Shown here: in pieces, positions 12,048 to 22,742 of the stretch | How positions within the stretch are numbered: the stretch's first letter is position 1 | How the letters are laid out: every line of letters starts with the position of its first letter | Source: Triatoma infestans | Taxonomy: Eukaryota; Arthropoda; Insecta; Hemiptera; Reduviidae | Assembly (NCBI GenBank): GCA_011037195.1 | Contig: JAAEAF010000225.1 | Coordinates: 62,001 to 126,000 of the forward strand | DNA length: 64,000 bases | Reading direction: 5' to 3' | Notes under the pieces: generated by a model | What the model saw: only the letters and a program-made list of their open reading frames with translations | Database searches by the model: none | What the model was told of the DNA's origin: nothing | Made by a program: the position numbers and the translations under genes

Positions 12048-12210
12048 TTTTCATCTTACCATCCAGCACTTATACAAATAGACTAATAGATCGTGTCAGA
12101 CTGTTCATGTTGGGTTCCTAAAATAATTTAATGAACAAAAAATTTGAATACTGACAATGAAGTTCATATTTTAAATTCTTTGCACCAGAAACCAGTCATT
12201 TGGAGATCAA
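12048..12210 (+). repeat. 160-bp dispersed direct repeat, copy 2
   Basis: It matches 2865-3024 closely. It begins exactly where the AAATAA tail of the LINE ends, so it is either the target of the LINE or was joined to it later. No matching 5' half is seen at the other end of the LINE. Confidence 0.85.
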
Positions 12211-12284
12211 ACGAAGAGATTTGACTTAAAGATTTGATAGTATCATTTAACCAGTTAATACCATTAATTTTTCCTTTTTTTTTT

Positions 12285-12442
12285 ACTTACTCTTTGTACT
12301 TTAAGAGAAAGTATATAGATCTTTTAAAATTTTGAAATTGACATTTCATCGGAAATAATGTATTTCGGCCGATTGCCATACAATCTGATACAGCTGTAAG
12401 AGAAAGTGAAAGAGGATACGTGTTGTGTGAATGAAATTTCAC
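12285..12442 (+). repeat. Short internally deleted HINE-like element
   Basis: The 5' side shows the TTAAGAGAAAGT box near 12300. The 3' side shows GTAAGAGAAAGT near 12400 followed by a GTGTGAATG...TTTCAC hairpin. Almost the whole body is missing. The sequence from about 12385 to 12505, including unrelated DNA beyond the element end, reappears inverted at about 16860-16985. Confidence 0.55.
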
Positions 12443-13018
12443 CAAGTGAAGGTCATTGAGGGTCTCACATTATCGTCACCGCTAGAGCAGTTCGGTCGCT
12501 AGTGAATGTAGAGCAGAGCTCTCTACTGGTGGAGACTGGCTTTCACCTTTAACCTTTCTCCGTGAAACATAGGCAGATAACTACAGGAAGGTATCCTCCT
12601 ATTTCATCCCTTTTATCTCACATTCCTTTTTTTGTTCTTGTGCCTCTGGTAAGTTATTTAACGTTTCCTCGGCGTGGGTGTAGTGATATCAGACGCTATT
12701 TTATTTGTATTTATGTACGCGAAGTGCATAATTTGATGTGAAATACTCAAATGACTTTATTACTTGCTCTTAAAAATTTTCTCTAAAGGATGTTTGTCCC
12801 AAATAAATTGTTTCAGTTGACCATTCCAACTTCTTGCCATTAAGAAAAATATCTGCTTTGCTAGCATTAGTTAGGAGTACCACTGACTAATGACAAGTCC
12901 AGAATGTTTTCCACCATTGTCCTTTTCCTCGAGCATTTATTGTAATTCATTTGTAGATTTAGCAAACAAGATAATATCTTCTGCAAAACACACATTACTA
13001 ATATAACGCCATTTAATT

Positions 13019-13273
13019 TTAAACCTTTATCTTACCAATGGAGATTTCTAAACACTTGTTCCAAGATTCAGTTGAATTAATTGGGTGAAAGAGGGTCCGC
13101 CCTGTCTGTCTCACACCTCTTTGCAATGGAAAATAAGACCAGGCTTTATCTAATATTACTCTGGCCTTACTATTATCATACAAATAATTTAAAACATGAA
13201 TGTATTCTCTACCCGAACTTCTGCAAATGGCATCATGTTTAACAAGGTCGAATGCTTTTGTGAAGTCGACCAA
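13019..13273 (-). pseudogene. RTE-like reverse transcriptase fragment
   Basis: The open frame covers the RT palm region with VDFTKAFDLVKHDAI, YIHVLNYLYDNSKARV and FPLQRGVRQ. The first Asp is one of the catalytic residues of the palm. The next block (the YADD equivalent) follows further along the minus strand near 12985 in another frame as FAEDIILFAKS, where Glu replaces the first catalytic Asp. It is a dead fragment. Confidence 0.75.
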
Positions 13274-13759
13274 GACCTAAATATACATCAATGTTATGCT
13301 CTCTAGTTCTCTCTGGTGATTAACCACCTGTAGATTATCCATCGTAGAAAAATTATGCTGAAATCCCACTTGTTCGGTAGGCTGGTTGAGTTCTTAACTC
13401 TTTTTCTCTCGACTCTGAATAACTTTTGCGAAGATTTTGCTTATATCAGAAAAGAGGCTAATAGGGCGATAACCTTATGTCCATGAATCATCTTTTTTAT
13501 ATAGTAAGATTATGTCTGATACTAACCACTGATCTGGAACTTTTGTAGTCCTCATAATCTGATTAATGATAAACATAAAACATCCTGTAATGCTTGGGGA
13601 AGCTAATTTTATGTATTCATTTATCACTTCGCCGGATTCAGCAGATTTTTCATTTTTTAGAGCACTTACTTAGTTTCAGAGATCTCCAGAAAATCTTCAA
13701 TATTGGAATCATCCAGATGAGGTAGCAGCCTCTGTTTGTGTCTCTGAAAGGATCACATT

Positions 13760-14470
13760 TATTTACTTATTTATTATTTATTTGTATAGAGGTATACGTC
13801 CCTGTTACAAAGGAAGTTCAATTCTGTTTCAAATACAAAAGGAAATAAATACAATTCGCAATAAAAGTAAAATACACCTCCTTTTTGGTTCAAAGAAATT
13901 AAATAAAATCATAAATTCATAAAGCATAAAAGATGCGGCCCTTAACATATTTTTAATGAAGTTATAAATAATACTAAATGTATTAAACACTAAGTATATT
14001 AAATGGTGAACTAATATTTCTATTTAAGTCAATATACAATAATTGTTGTTTATATCTTTCTAAAATAATATTTATATTGCTTTTAACTTTTAAACAATTT
14101 TCAGAAGAACCTAGATCTTCCATATTAAAAAGCCTTTTAATTGTAAATATTTGATGTTAGGTGGGTATGATTCACGCAATGCTTCTCTATTAAGACAGAG
14201 CTTTAAGTAACTTTGATCGTCGTTAATAAATTATAATTTTTCGTGACCATTTAAGAGCTGCCTCAACAACATAAAAACTCAAATAACATTGGCCCATTTC
14301 TAATCTAACTAAGTGATTAGGAGCTGAACTGGGGAGACAAAACGACGTTTAAAAAATTTCTTAGCTGCACTTTCTCTAATTGATCGGTGCCGTAATCCCC
14401 AAACATGTGCTCACTAAAACAATTTTTTGAAACAAATCCCAGCCTTTTTATTTCCTTTTAGACAAAATAT
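13760..14470 (-). mobile_element. LINE 3' end inserted in the RTE remnant
   Basis: The minus strand ends in an AAATAAATAATAAATAAG tail at about 13765-13790, close to the tail of the LINE at 12.0 kb. Inward of it are decayed frames with HVWGLRHRSI and AAKKFFKRRF, which align with the IWGLRY...FYKRLLGL region of ORF2 of the 6.8-12.0 kb LINE. It is therefore a 5'-truncated relative of that family. Confidence 0.6.
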
Positions 14471-14618
14471 TAATTACAGATCATATAGCAGAATTAGCTT
14501 TATTAATTGCATGACTTGTTGCATCATTAAATAGACCAGATCTAACAAGTGTGTTTCACCTAAATAATCAAAACGTTTTACTGTTTCCGGTTTGTCGTGA
14601 TTATAATTTTTTTTTTTT

Positions 14619-14849
14619 TTAAGGATCACTATATAATTGTAGAAATTGGAGGCGACCAAACAATTCCTTCTCTGCTTCTACGCACAACTCCTTTATCAGT
14701 GCAGACATCCTTGCTTTCCCTGGCGATAGATTTCTTCTTGACATCTTCACTGACATAACTTTCTCAATTATATTTTCCACAAGCTTTTCATTATAATCAT
14801 TTATGTCCTTCCTGACGTTCAAATTGCAACTTTTACAAAGAACACTCAT
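14619..14849 (-). pseudogene. RTE-like linker between endonuclease and RT
   Basis: The 76-residue frame is rich in Lys, Glu and Asn and reads NVRKDINDYNEKLVENIIEK. RTE-type proteins have a charged helical segment with D-x-x-x-Y-N-x-x spacing here. Position and strand fit the surrounding remnant. Confidence 0.5.
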
Positions 14850-15267
14850 TTCTATCTTCTCTTTCTGCGCTTTATTTATATTGTTTCTTAAAATTTCCCT
14901 ATTTCTAATAAGCTCTTATGTTTCATCTTTTAATTTTTTATTGCATTTATTTCTGTAGCTTTATCAGATGATTCTCTTGCAGCTCTCTTAATTGTATCTT
15001 CTGGCCAATTATAGTTTTATTGGAGCCCTTTCTTCTCTAATATCCATTTATTAACGTCTTCTTCAATTTTGTTTAGAAAACATTATTTGTTCACATTAGA
15101 AAAGGAGGGAATTGTTTTAAGTTTCTTGTTTTTAAAACGGGTCGGAATAGCTAATTTTCCTACATGCAATCTGGTCCGGATGAAAGGGAAAATTGGAGAT
15201 TACCCCTAGTTCATAACGATATTCTGTTTATTTTTAGTCAGGATGAAATCAGTCTCATTTCTGTATT

Positions 15268-16322
15268 ACTTTCTCTTACTCCTCCTAGTAAGAGAAAGTA
15301 TTGCAATCGTGCCAAATTTTCGATATCGAGTTTTCACCGGAAATATCCGTTTTGAGGTCCACTGAGTCCAAAAAAGTGGTTCTAGCAAATGGTCTGTGTG
15401 TGTGTTGTGTGTGTGTGTGTGTGTTGTGTGTGTGTGTGTGTGTGTGTATGTATATATGTATGTATGTATGTATGTACGTATGTATGTGAACCGCACAGCT
15501 CAAAAACGAAAAATCGTAGAAAGTTCAAACTTGATATTCTTTTTAGGTATCAACATGGGATCTGGCAGTACATAATACGTAAAAATTCCTCAACTGGAAG
15601 TACCACTTTACGGTTTTTTTTTACCTTTTAGCAATTTCCTCGAAAATGGCTCCAACGATTTTCTTGGAACTTGAACATCAACTACATATGCAAAGAGCTA
15701 CATCTTTTATTTGAAACATTTTTCCGGAAAAATGCATTCAAGGGTACTTTTGGGGGAGGGGTGGGTTTACGGTTTCCTCTAAAGTGCTATTTCAGTTTAT
15801 TAGAAATTCTTTCATCTAAATAATGGTAATTAGAATTAGATGTGTTATAGAAATTCCGAGTTTGAAAAAAATCTTATGACCGGAAGTGCGTTTACTTTAC
15901 CACTTTACTAAAAGATTTTTCACTTTTTCGCGATTTTCTCAAACATGGCTCCGACGATTTTCTTGAAACTTCGTATATAAATTACGCATACAAAGATTCC
16001 TCTGGGTAAACCATTTCTCTGGGAAAATTCATTAAAGGGCACTTTTAGGGGGTGGGGGGATGGGCTATGTATTTCTCTAAAGCGCTATCAAAGTTGATTA
16101 TACAATTCTATCATCCAAATAAAATTAATTAGCAATAAATGGATTGCAAAAACTCGGAGTTTCAAGAAAATTAGTTAACCGGAAGTGCGTTTTTACTGAA
16201 CAGTTTTTTCAGTTTTGATGAATTTCATTAAATTTGTTACAGTAACTATAAAATTTGTCAGTTACAATTTTGATAACTGAAGTAAGAGAAAGTTGTTTGA
16301 GTGTTTCGCACCAAGTTTTTTT
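15268..16322 (+). mobile_element. HINE-like (Helentron-type) non-autonomous element, copy A
   Basis: The 5' end is a perfect 13-bp palindrome: ACTTTCTCTTACT (15268-15280), 6-nt loop, AGTAAGAGAAAGT (15287-15299). The same AGTAAGAGAAAGT recurs at 16281-16293 near the 3' end. A hairpin-prone TTTGAGTGTTTCGCACC and a T run then follow. A GT/GTAT microsatellite fills about 15390-15487. The body contains a roughly 298-bp unit repeated in tandem (the CGATTTTCTTG block at 15657 and 15955). This layout is that of Helentron-associated elements such as DINE-1. It sits inside the endonuclease region of the RTE remnant, at an A/A (T/T) site. Confidence 0.75.
15390..15487 (+). repeat. GT/GTAT microsatellite in the HINE-like element
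   Basis: TGTG runs followed by TATG repeats. Shorter GT runs lie at the same place in the copies at 18957 and 41842, so the microsatellite belongs to the element. Confidence 0.9.
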
Positions 16323-16859
16323 CATTTGGTGATAGCCATGTCCATTTGCGACCAGCTCTTTTCTTAAAAAAGGAGTTCATTATTTTTAACTCAGTTTCTT
16401 GGCAGAACCTCAGCATTTATAACCACTCTCGTTTCTTTTTCCATATCCATATGGGGCCTTAGTCTGCTCCTTCTTCTGATTTCCTGTTGCCAACTTGTGC
16501 ACTGAAGTCTCCCATAACAATCAGAATTTCCTTATAGGTTTCTTTCTTTACCTTAGTTACTCAAATAATTGGTCACAAAACTGCTCAATTTCTCATCTGA
16601 AGCACTAGTACAAGCATAAACTTGAATGTTACGGAGGATCACATCTTTGCTTTTTATGGGGGGTGAAATTATTCGCGTCCGTGATTGTTCTCAGCCCCCT
16701 GGATATCCAACTAGCCAACGCAGCCTAGTTATTTATACTGGGCCCGCGACGCTGAATGTCTGAATAGCGGAAGTCATGGCGTAGGAAAAAAAAAGTTTGC
16801 TTTTTATGCTGGGTGTCGCCACTCTATCAGAAGTTGGTTTCAATGAATTCATAATATTC

Positions 16860-17065
16860 AGTTGAAAAACTTTGCTCTAGCGGTGGCGATAATGTGAGAC
16901 CCACAATGTCCTTGGTGAAATTTCATTCACACAACACGCGTTCTCTTTGAGTTTCACTTTCTCTTGCAGTTGTATCAGAAAACTTTGCTTTGTAAATGGG
17001 TATGTAAATTGGAGAAAGAGAACGTCTTGTAAGTGTTTCGCAACAGACTTTTTGTTGTAGAAATG
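16860..17065. repeat. Inverted partner of 12385-12505 plus HINE-like 3' end
   Basis: From about 16860 to 16985 the sequence is the reverse complement of 12385-12505. It is followed by GTAAGTGTTTCGCAACAGAC and T-rich sequence resembling the 3' terminus of the HINE-like family. Together with 12285-12505 it brackets the RTE remnant. Confidence 0.5.
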
Positions 17066-17405
17066 CAATGTACAAATGCAAAAGTGAAGTGTACAGTTAT
17101 GGGTGTGAGTGTGAGTGCTACACTAATTACCTAGAGTTTGCCTATAGGTAGGTCAAGTCCTGCCAACTAGTTTCACAAATTAACTAACCTCTGCAGGCTG
17201 TCTGTATATTGGATGACACTGTAAGCATTGGGTTTTAGATTAGCTTACCTCAAAGGTTTCACGATCCTTGAAGAACTGGCTAGTCCAGTGAGAGCACCTT
17301 TTCCAACTTAGGCTTGCATACTTGCAGTAGTTGAAGCATATTGTTAAACATAAACATGTCATTGATTTTCATTAATAGCAAAACTAATCAAATAATAATT
17401 TGTAG

Positions 17406-17551
17406 GCGTTAATCCATGTATCGACCGCTTATTGTAACTGTGATCGTTTGGAAGTGAAAGAAGAAATCTATCCACCGCCCTATGATCCTGAACACATCAT
17501 ACAAGCCATGGAATGGATGGATGATGAGTTGATTCAAACTCTAACACCCAA
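17406..17551 (+). CDS. FAR: Fatty acyl-CoA reductase exon
   Basis: The exon follows a TTTGTAG acceptor and ends before GTAAGG. It encodes ALIHVSTAYCNCDRLEVKE and YPPPYDPEHIIQAMEWMDDE. HVSTAYCN is the highly conserved strand-turn segment of the FAR NAD-binding_4 domain, and the E-x-Y-PPP-P-x-x segment follows as in other insect FARs. It enters in phase 0 and leaves in phase 2, which matches the next exon. Confidence 0.95.
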
Positions 17552-17647
17552 GTAAGGTTTCTTTTTTTGTCTTTGCTCCTTTCTTTAACATTTATTATTA
17601 ATATGCATAAAAATCATTTTAAAAATAACTATTCGTATTGATTTCAG

Positions 17648-17757
17648 ATTAATTGGGGACCGCCCTAATACATACACATTTACGAAAGCATTAACGGAGC
17701 ACATGCTATTAAAGGAGAGTGGGAATTTACCTGTAGCAATAGTTCGGCCCTCTATAG
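17648..17757 (+). CDS. FAR: Fatty acyl-CoA reductase exon with YxxxK motif
   Basis: The exon opens after TGATTTCAG and closes before GTAAGT. It encodes [15 protein letters not shown], which holds the catalytic YxxxK pair (Tyr and Lys of YTFTK) of this SDR-related family, and then [10 protein letters not shown]. The intron before it is only about 96 bases. It ends in phase 1. Confidence 0.95.
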
Positions 17758-18129
17758 GTAAGTTGGAACGAAAATATATAGTCAGAAAGAAATCAGGCAA
17801 TAAATATAACACATTTAAAATGAAAGGTCGAGCGAAAAGGTGTCCAAAACAGAATTTAACTAGATTGCCGTTTACGCAGGCGCAGGATGGTTTTCCCCCA
17901 CTCTAATAGCTCTTAGATCCGTAGGGCTCATAGATCGGCCAGATATAATTTTTTCGAAATCCGAAAAGCGAAGAGAAGCTCTACATATATAGCGGACATG
18001 TTGCAAGTGGTCGACCATTACAGAGGACGCTTAATAAATAGTTTTAGATTTTATAAAAGATAGTGCATTGAGACCTTTTGTATCAGTCTTCAGTCTAATT
18101 TGTTTACTTCCTTCTACCGCAGTATGTGT

Positions 18130-18370
18130 GTGAAGGAAATAACAACAAGAAAATTCCCAGGAAGTTTAAACTTGAAATTCGTTTAGGTACCATAATCGGA
18201 TATGTAAAGATGGTTTCGGTCAAAATCCATCAACCGGAAGTGCGACTTTACTAATATTTGGAACTTTTTGCCCGGAAAAGTTCATTTCTCTGTGTTTTAC
18301 AAGATGTGAGGCGTTCAGGCTCCTTCTATCACACGATTTCCTTAGAGCGTGCCGTTGATGACAGAGAAGA
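18130..18370 (+). repeat. HINE-like fragment in FAR intron
   Basis: Blocks such as CATCAACCGGAAGTGCGACT and CCCGGAAAAGTTCATTTCT match internal blocks of the full copies. No ends are present. Confidence 0.5.
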
Positions 18371-18495
18371 TTAAAATTCTTATTTTTAAGAAAATTCTGG
18401 CCATCAGAATGTGAAAGTTTTTTAACTAGATTTATCTATTTATTTAATATGAGTTATATAAAAAAAATTGTTAAATGTTTGCATTTTGTTACCAG

Positions 18496-18688
18496 TAATA
18501 TCGTCAGTAAACGAACCAATGGCCGGTTGGGTTGACAACTGGAACGGCCCGACTGGGATCATAGCAGCGGCTGGTAAAGGTTTCTTCAGGTCGATGCTTT
18601 GTCATGAGGACAAGATTGCCGATCTGGTACCAGTTGACATTGTTATCAACCTGATGATCTGTGCAGCATGGAGAACTGCAACAGCCAA
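18496..18688 (+). CDS. FAR: Fatty acyl-CoA reductase exon
   Basis: The exon encodes [19 protein letters not shown], then [16 protein letters not shown] and [19 protein letters not shown]. The EP-x-GW-x-DN-x-x-GP-x-G signature and the D-x-VPVD-x-V-x-N block are diagnostic for FARs. The acceptor is GTTACCAG. The donor is AA followed by GTATTT, a weaker match than the others, but phase and homology fit. Confidence 0.95.
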
Positions 18689-18824
18689 GTATTTATCACC
18701 TTTTTATATAATATTTTATTTGAATAAATAATAGTTGAAGTTTCACCGTTGTCAATGATACAATTACAACGATGGTTGGCAAGGCCCAAAGAAGAAAACA
18801 TTTAACCCTTAGAAAAGTTTATTT

Positions 18825-18862
18825 TTCGACGTTTCAGGCACGTTGGTAACCTTCCTCAGGAA
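18825..18862 (-). ncRNA. Hammerhead-ribozyme-like motif
   Basis: On the minus strand: TTC, CTGAGGA, AGG...CCT hairpin, GAAAC, GTC, GAA. CTGAGGA fits CUGANGA with no bulge, and stem I would be TTC/GAA (3 bp). GAAAC joined straight to GTC gives the palindrome ACGT as a possible dimeric stem III. This is the closest match to the hammerhead consensus in the window. Confidence 0.52.
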
Positions 18863-18956
18863 CTGCAGGAAAAATAAACGAGAGCTTTACAAGTAAATCC
18901 TGGGAAGACACTATGAATTAAGATATAAACGAATAATGACTTTACAAAGAGGAGAT

Positions 18957-19507
18957 TTTTTCTCTTACATCTGGTAAGAGAAAGTATTGCGATCGTGCCA
19001 AATTTGCGAAATTCAGTTTTCACTGGAAACACGTGTTTTGACGTCCCTTGAATGCGAAATAAATATTTTTAGCAAAGGGTCTGTGTGTGCGGGTGAGAGA
19101 AAAAGGCGCAGAAGGTCAAACTTGATGCTACCACAAAGGTTTTGCCAAAATCCATCAACCGCAACTGCGATGTTATTGAATTTTTTGTCAGTGTTTTCGA
19201 TTTCCTTTAGTCTTGGTCTGCTAACTGCACACATATAAACGTAACACTTTTATTTGAAACTGATTTTTGTTAGTTGTGCGGAATTTGTGGCGATAATTTC
19301 AAATATCATATCTAGTTGGTTCAGTGTTTTTGATGCACTCTAAACTTATTATCACGTTTGTAGGTGCCAAGGTGTAGGTACGTTCTTACCCCCCACCACC
19401 TCTATATTTATATTAGCACAAATAGGTCAAATTTGAGTTCAAAGGAAATTTGTCATTTACACAGGAGTGCGAGAAAAGTGATATCTGTTTCGCACCAGAT
19501 TTTTTTC
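18957..19507 (+). mobile_element. HINE-like element, copy B
   Basis: The 5' palindrome is TTTCTCTTAC, a short loop, then GTAAGAGAAAGT (18974-18985). The usual ATTGCGATCGTGCCAAAT follows. A short GTGTG run lies at about 19082. The 3' end has a degraded GAGAAAAGTG box, then GTTTCGCACCAGATTTTTT. It is shorter than copy A and has lost most of the body. Confidence 0.7.
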
Positions 19508-19753
19508 TTGTTTCCTTGGTAGTGGCCTGTGAGAGAGAATGTTTTATCTTAATTTCTTGTTTTATTTTTCCCAATTCTGAAGAAAAATACCAAAAATATC
19601 CGAAACATAAACAAATTTCTGAAATTTAAAAGTTTTCTTCTTTGGCCTCTGCCAGTCATCGTTATACTTGTAATATTCTATGTGCTTTACTAAATGGCTT
19701 CTTGATTTCAGAATCAACTAAATATCTCACTAAAAATCGAATATTTTCTACAG

Positions 19754-19993
19754 GCCGAACGGTATAGTCGTTTACAATTGTTGTACTGGACAGAAAGCGC
19801 CCATTACGTGGAGAGAATTCGTACACCAATGTTTCCTATCGATGAGGAAACATCCATTGGGTGATCTAATGTGGTATCCGGATGGCTCGTGCCGTTCTAA
19901 TCATTTTGTCAACTCGATATGTAAATATACGATGCACTTCTTGCCGGCCTATATAATAGATGCAGTTACTTGGTTGAGCGGCAGGAAACCCAT
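19754..19993 (+). CDS. FAR: Fatty acyl-CoA reductase exon
   Basis: The 240-base exon sits between a TTCTACAG acceptor and GTAAGT. It encodes VVYNCCTGQKAPITWREFV, then PDGSCRSNHFVNSICKY and HFLPAYIIDAVTWLSGRKP. YNC-x-TG-x-x-x-P-ITW is typical of the end of the FAR NAD-binding_4 domain. HxxPAxxxD is the usual link to the FAR_C domain. Confidence 0.95.
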
Positions 19994-21878
19994 GTAAGTA
20001 TTTCCATGATTATTATACTTGATCAAATATGTTGCACCATTTTAGAGAAACAGAATTACTAGCACTATTTTTGGCAATTTTATGAATGGTACACAATGTA
20101 CGTGAGCAATTTTTTGCATTTTGTTTCCACAGAAGAGTCCTTGTTCTGTGGCGAAGAATATCTGGTACTGCTTACCAGATGCAGCTGGACTGTGTTACCA
20201 TATATTCCTGGGGCTTAAAATCGTTACATTAAACAACCCCGGAAAAAATTCTAATTCAGATTAGGTTCTTTTGGGGGGATCTAATTACCGACTTTGTAGA
20301 TCTCCTATGGAGATATATTGTGTTTCCCTACAAGGATACTTCATATATCTAAAACACACCTAGGATTATTTCTTTGAGAAATTTCATGATTTGACACTGT
20401 TCTAGAGAGTGTGGACCCTCCTTCGAAATCCGCTATGTGCCCAGGTTTCTTCTAAGCATTCTCTAAATTGATAGTATCGCAAACCATTTAGGAAGTAATG
20501 GCGGTTCCAGGCTCATTTCTTCAGCTGTCTCCTGAGTTTCAAATGAGGAAACCACTTAGCATATGCAGCCTTTTTTGCTCAAACTGATGAATACCCAAGC
20601 CCTGCCCCTTCAGACTGAGGGGTTTTCTTCAAAGTATTGTTCTCTTGGTATCTTTCTTATTACTTGGAGAGACTGGGCGTTTACCTTATTAAAGTATTCT
20701 GACCTTATGAAGGAATTACCTTACCTTGCTAAATTGACTATCTTTTGCACCTTTCGCACCCAAAAGAGGATAACTCCACTATTCTTGTCAGGTCTTTAAG
20801 TTTATCTTGGCAATCCCCAAACCATTGTTGAATTGATGAGAGCTTTAATCTGGTGGACTCACTGCTCCAGGTTTCGATAATATTTACAAGATGCAACGTA
20901 CCTTCCAAGGCCTGGAAGATGCTGGGATACTTGCCTATAGGTTCCAAATGTCTGGTAATTTTTGCCAATACAAACCAGCATCAGGATCCTCATTCGTATA
21001 GCACCTTTGGCATGTTTCTTGATGTCATGCAAAAGCGAACGCCACTTTTTAGGAAGAATGTATATCTGTAAAAGAGTTCCAATGGGAAAAGCTGTCTGAT
21101 TAATATTCCCACTCCCTGGTGCCAGAGAACCCTTCTTTTCGAATCCTCTGCAGCTATTCTAAGAAATAGCCACCTTTGATTAGAAGGATGTTGTCAAACG
21201 AAAATATTTAGGAAGAATTGGATACCTATTTTTTACGCGTTTCCCTTTGAACAGTTTATAAGGTGTTTCCTTTAACAGTCCATATGTGTGAGATAGTGAT
21301 TAGTATCCTTAAACAGCTCATACACAAAATCCTAAATAGATGATGCCTACCTTTCTTAAACAATCCGTGGAATTTCGCAAGGACACAAGAGGCACGGATC
21401 TGATTTTGGCTGAGAACATGACTAATTAGGAAAACTAATGAAAAGAAATAACGCGAGCGCAAAGTTGGCGTTCCCATACTGAACTTACAGATACTTATAG
21501 TTGTTCTGATTATGTTCTGTACTTGCTGTAAGTGAAAATACCGAAGAAAACTTAAGAAAGTCTATAGAATTGGCGTGCTCTTTTCTGGGGACGATTTGCC
21601 CACTGCATTTAAAAAAAGTTGAAGCTTCGAAGAGTAAATCACATAGTATGGACGCCTTGGTATTCTGCAATAGAATGATGTTGATGGAGTAACAGTGGTT
21701 AAATGTCCAGTGGTTCGGGAGAAGTGAAGGAGTAGATTTCCTACTAAAATCTCGAATTGTACAACCAAAATTTGGAAAAAATACTATTGAAGAAAGATCA
21801 TCCATAAGACTATAGTACCTTGTTACATATATAATTACTTAGTAATTACTTTATATTATTGGCTGATTAATTGTAATT
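19994..21878. other. FAR intron, unidentified partly open sequence
   Basis: The base composition is less AT-rich than nearby introns, and medium-length open frames occur on both strands. One minus-strand frame (20738-20968) reads SIFQALEGTLHLVNIIETWS; a plus reading near 21520-21800 is open with few stops. It looks like a decayed mobile element, but I recognise no family. Confidence 0.35.
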
Positions 21879-22654
21879 GATTTGGTGTATTAATTTATAT
21901 GAACCCAGTATAACAGCCAGTTGTTTCTTTATTCTTGATTAATAATTCTACATTATTTATTTATTCTTTCCCAACGTTTCAACACTCAGCGTGTTCTTTT
22001 CAAGGGATTTATAATTAAATCTGAAATTTCATTGAATATTGTATATTATGAGAGAAACATATCATTATTAACTAGTTGTCCACAGATTTTCATACCAACC
22101 TTAGTAGAATCTTTTTATTTGATTTATTTTATCTAATTTTGCACCAGTATAAGGTGAGTCTGAATTTGTTGATAGTTCATTATTGTTTAATTTTTTATTT
22201 TTTTTTTTTTTTTTTTATTACTGAATTGTAATTCAGTAATAATTAACCAGACAATACCAGACAATAAGGGAATAGTTTCTAACAATTGGAAAAGTAACAA
22301 ATCGTTACAATTCAGTAATAAAAAAAGAAAAAAGAAAAAAAAATAAACAATAATGAACTATCAACAAATTCAGACTCACCTTATACTGGTGCAAAATTAG
22401 ATAAAATAAATCAAATAAAAAGATTCTACTAAGGTTGGTATGAAAATCTGTGGACAACTAGTTAATAATGATATGTTTCTCTCATAATATACAATATTCA
22501 ATGAAATTTCAGATTTAATTATAAATCCCTTGAAAAGAACACGCTGAGTGTTGAAACGTTGGGAAAGAATAAATAAATAATGTAGAATTATTAATCAAGA
22601 ATAAAGAAACAACTGGTTGTTATACTGGGTTCATATAAATTAATACACCAAATC
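21879..22654. mobile_element. Near-perfect 776-bp palindromic element
   Basis: The left arm (21879 to about 22235) and the right arm (about 22305-22654) are reverse complements with very few mismatches. The T-rich and A-rich tracts sit on either side of a short centre. Each arm carries TTGAAAAGA, a hairpin ACACGCTGAGTGT, and GAAACGTT, pointing outward. This is the same order as the hammerhead-like motifs elsewhere, but with two extra bases in the core. No target duplication was found. It lies 88 bases before a FAR exon. Confidence 0.7.
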
Positions 22655-22742
22655 ATATATAATTATTATAATTCTTTTTACATTGTAAAACCATTATACT
22701 ACAGATTTTATTATTAATTATAATTAATTTCTAAAATTACAG

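Larger units (their letters stand above)
12780..16640 (-). mobile_element. RTE-like LINE remnant with two nested insertions
   Basis: Read on the minus strand, the pieces run in the correct order. They are an endonuclease stretch (about 16640-16380, NIQVYA... then MGDF), the DxIL region of the endonuclease end (about 16340 and 15260), a Lys/Glu-rich linker (14850-14619), and a reverse transcriptase (about 13740-12780). The last shows VDFTKAFDLVKHDAI, QRGVRQ and a FAxDIILFAKSTNEL block in place of FADD. Many stops and frameshifts are present. A second LINE fragment (13760-14470) and a HINE-like copy (15268-16322) interrupt it. The endonuclease/RT type resembles RTE-class elements. Confidence 0.7.
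18750..19670. mobile_element. Inverted-repeat element with hammerhead-like ends, split by HINE copy B
   Basis: The ends near 18755-18800 and 19628-19668 are inverted copies of each other (AAAGAAGAAAAC at the left, its complement at the right). Inside the left arm is a minus-strand hammerhead-like core, and a degenerate one faces right at about 19576-19612. The middle is occupied by a HINE-like element (18957-19507). The layout matches the Penelope-like inverted units elsewhere in this window, although no protein fragment is left. Confidence 0.5.

Noticed and set aside
15266..15503. Open frames with His-Thr and Tyr-Ile-His repeats
   Set aside because: They are translations of the GT/GTAT microsatellite in a HINE-like element.
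20563..21805. Several open frames on both strands in a FAR intron
   Set aside because: They look coding-like in part, but I recognise no domain, and frames on the two strands compete; noted only as unidentified.
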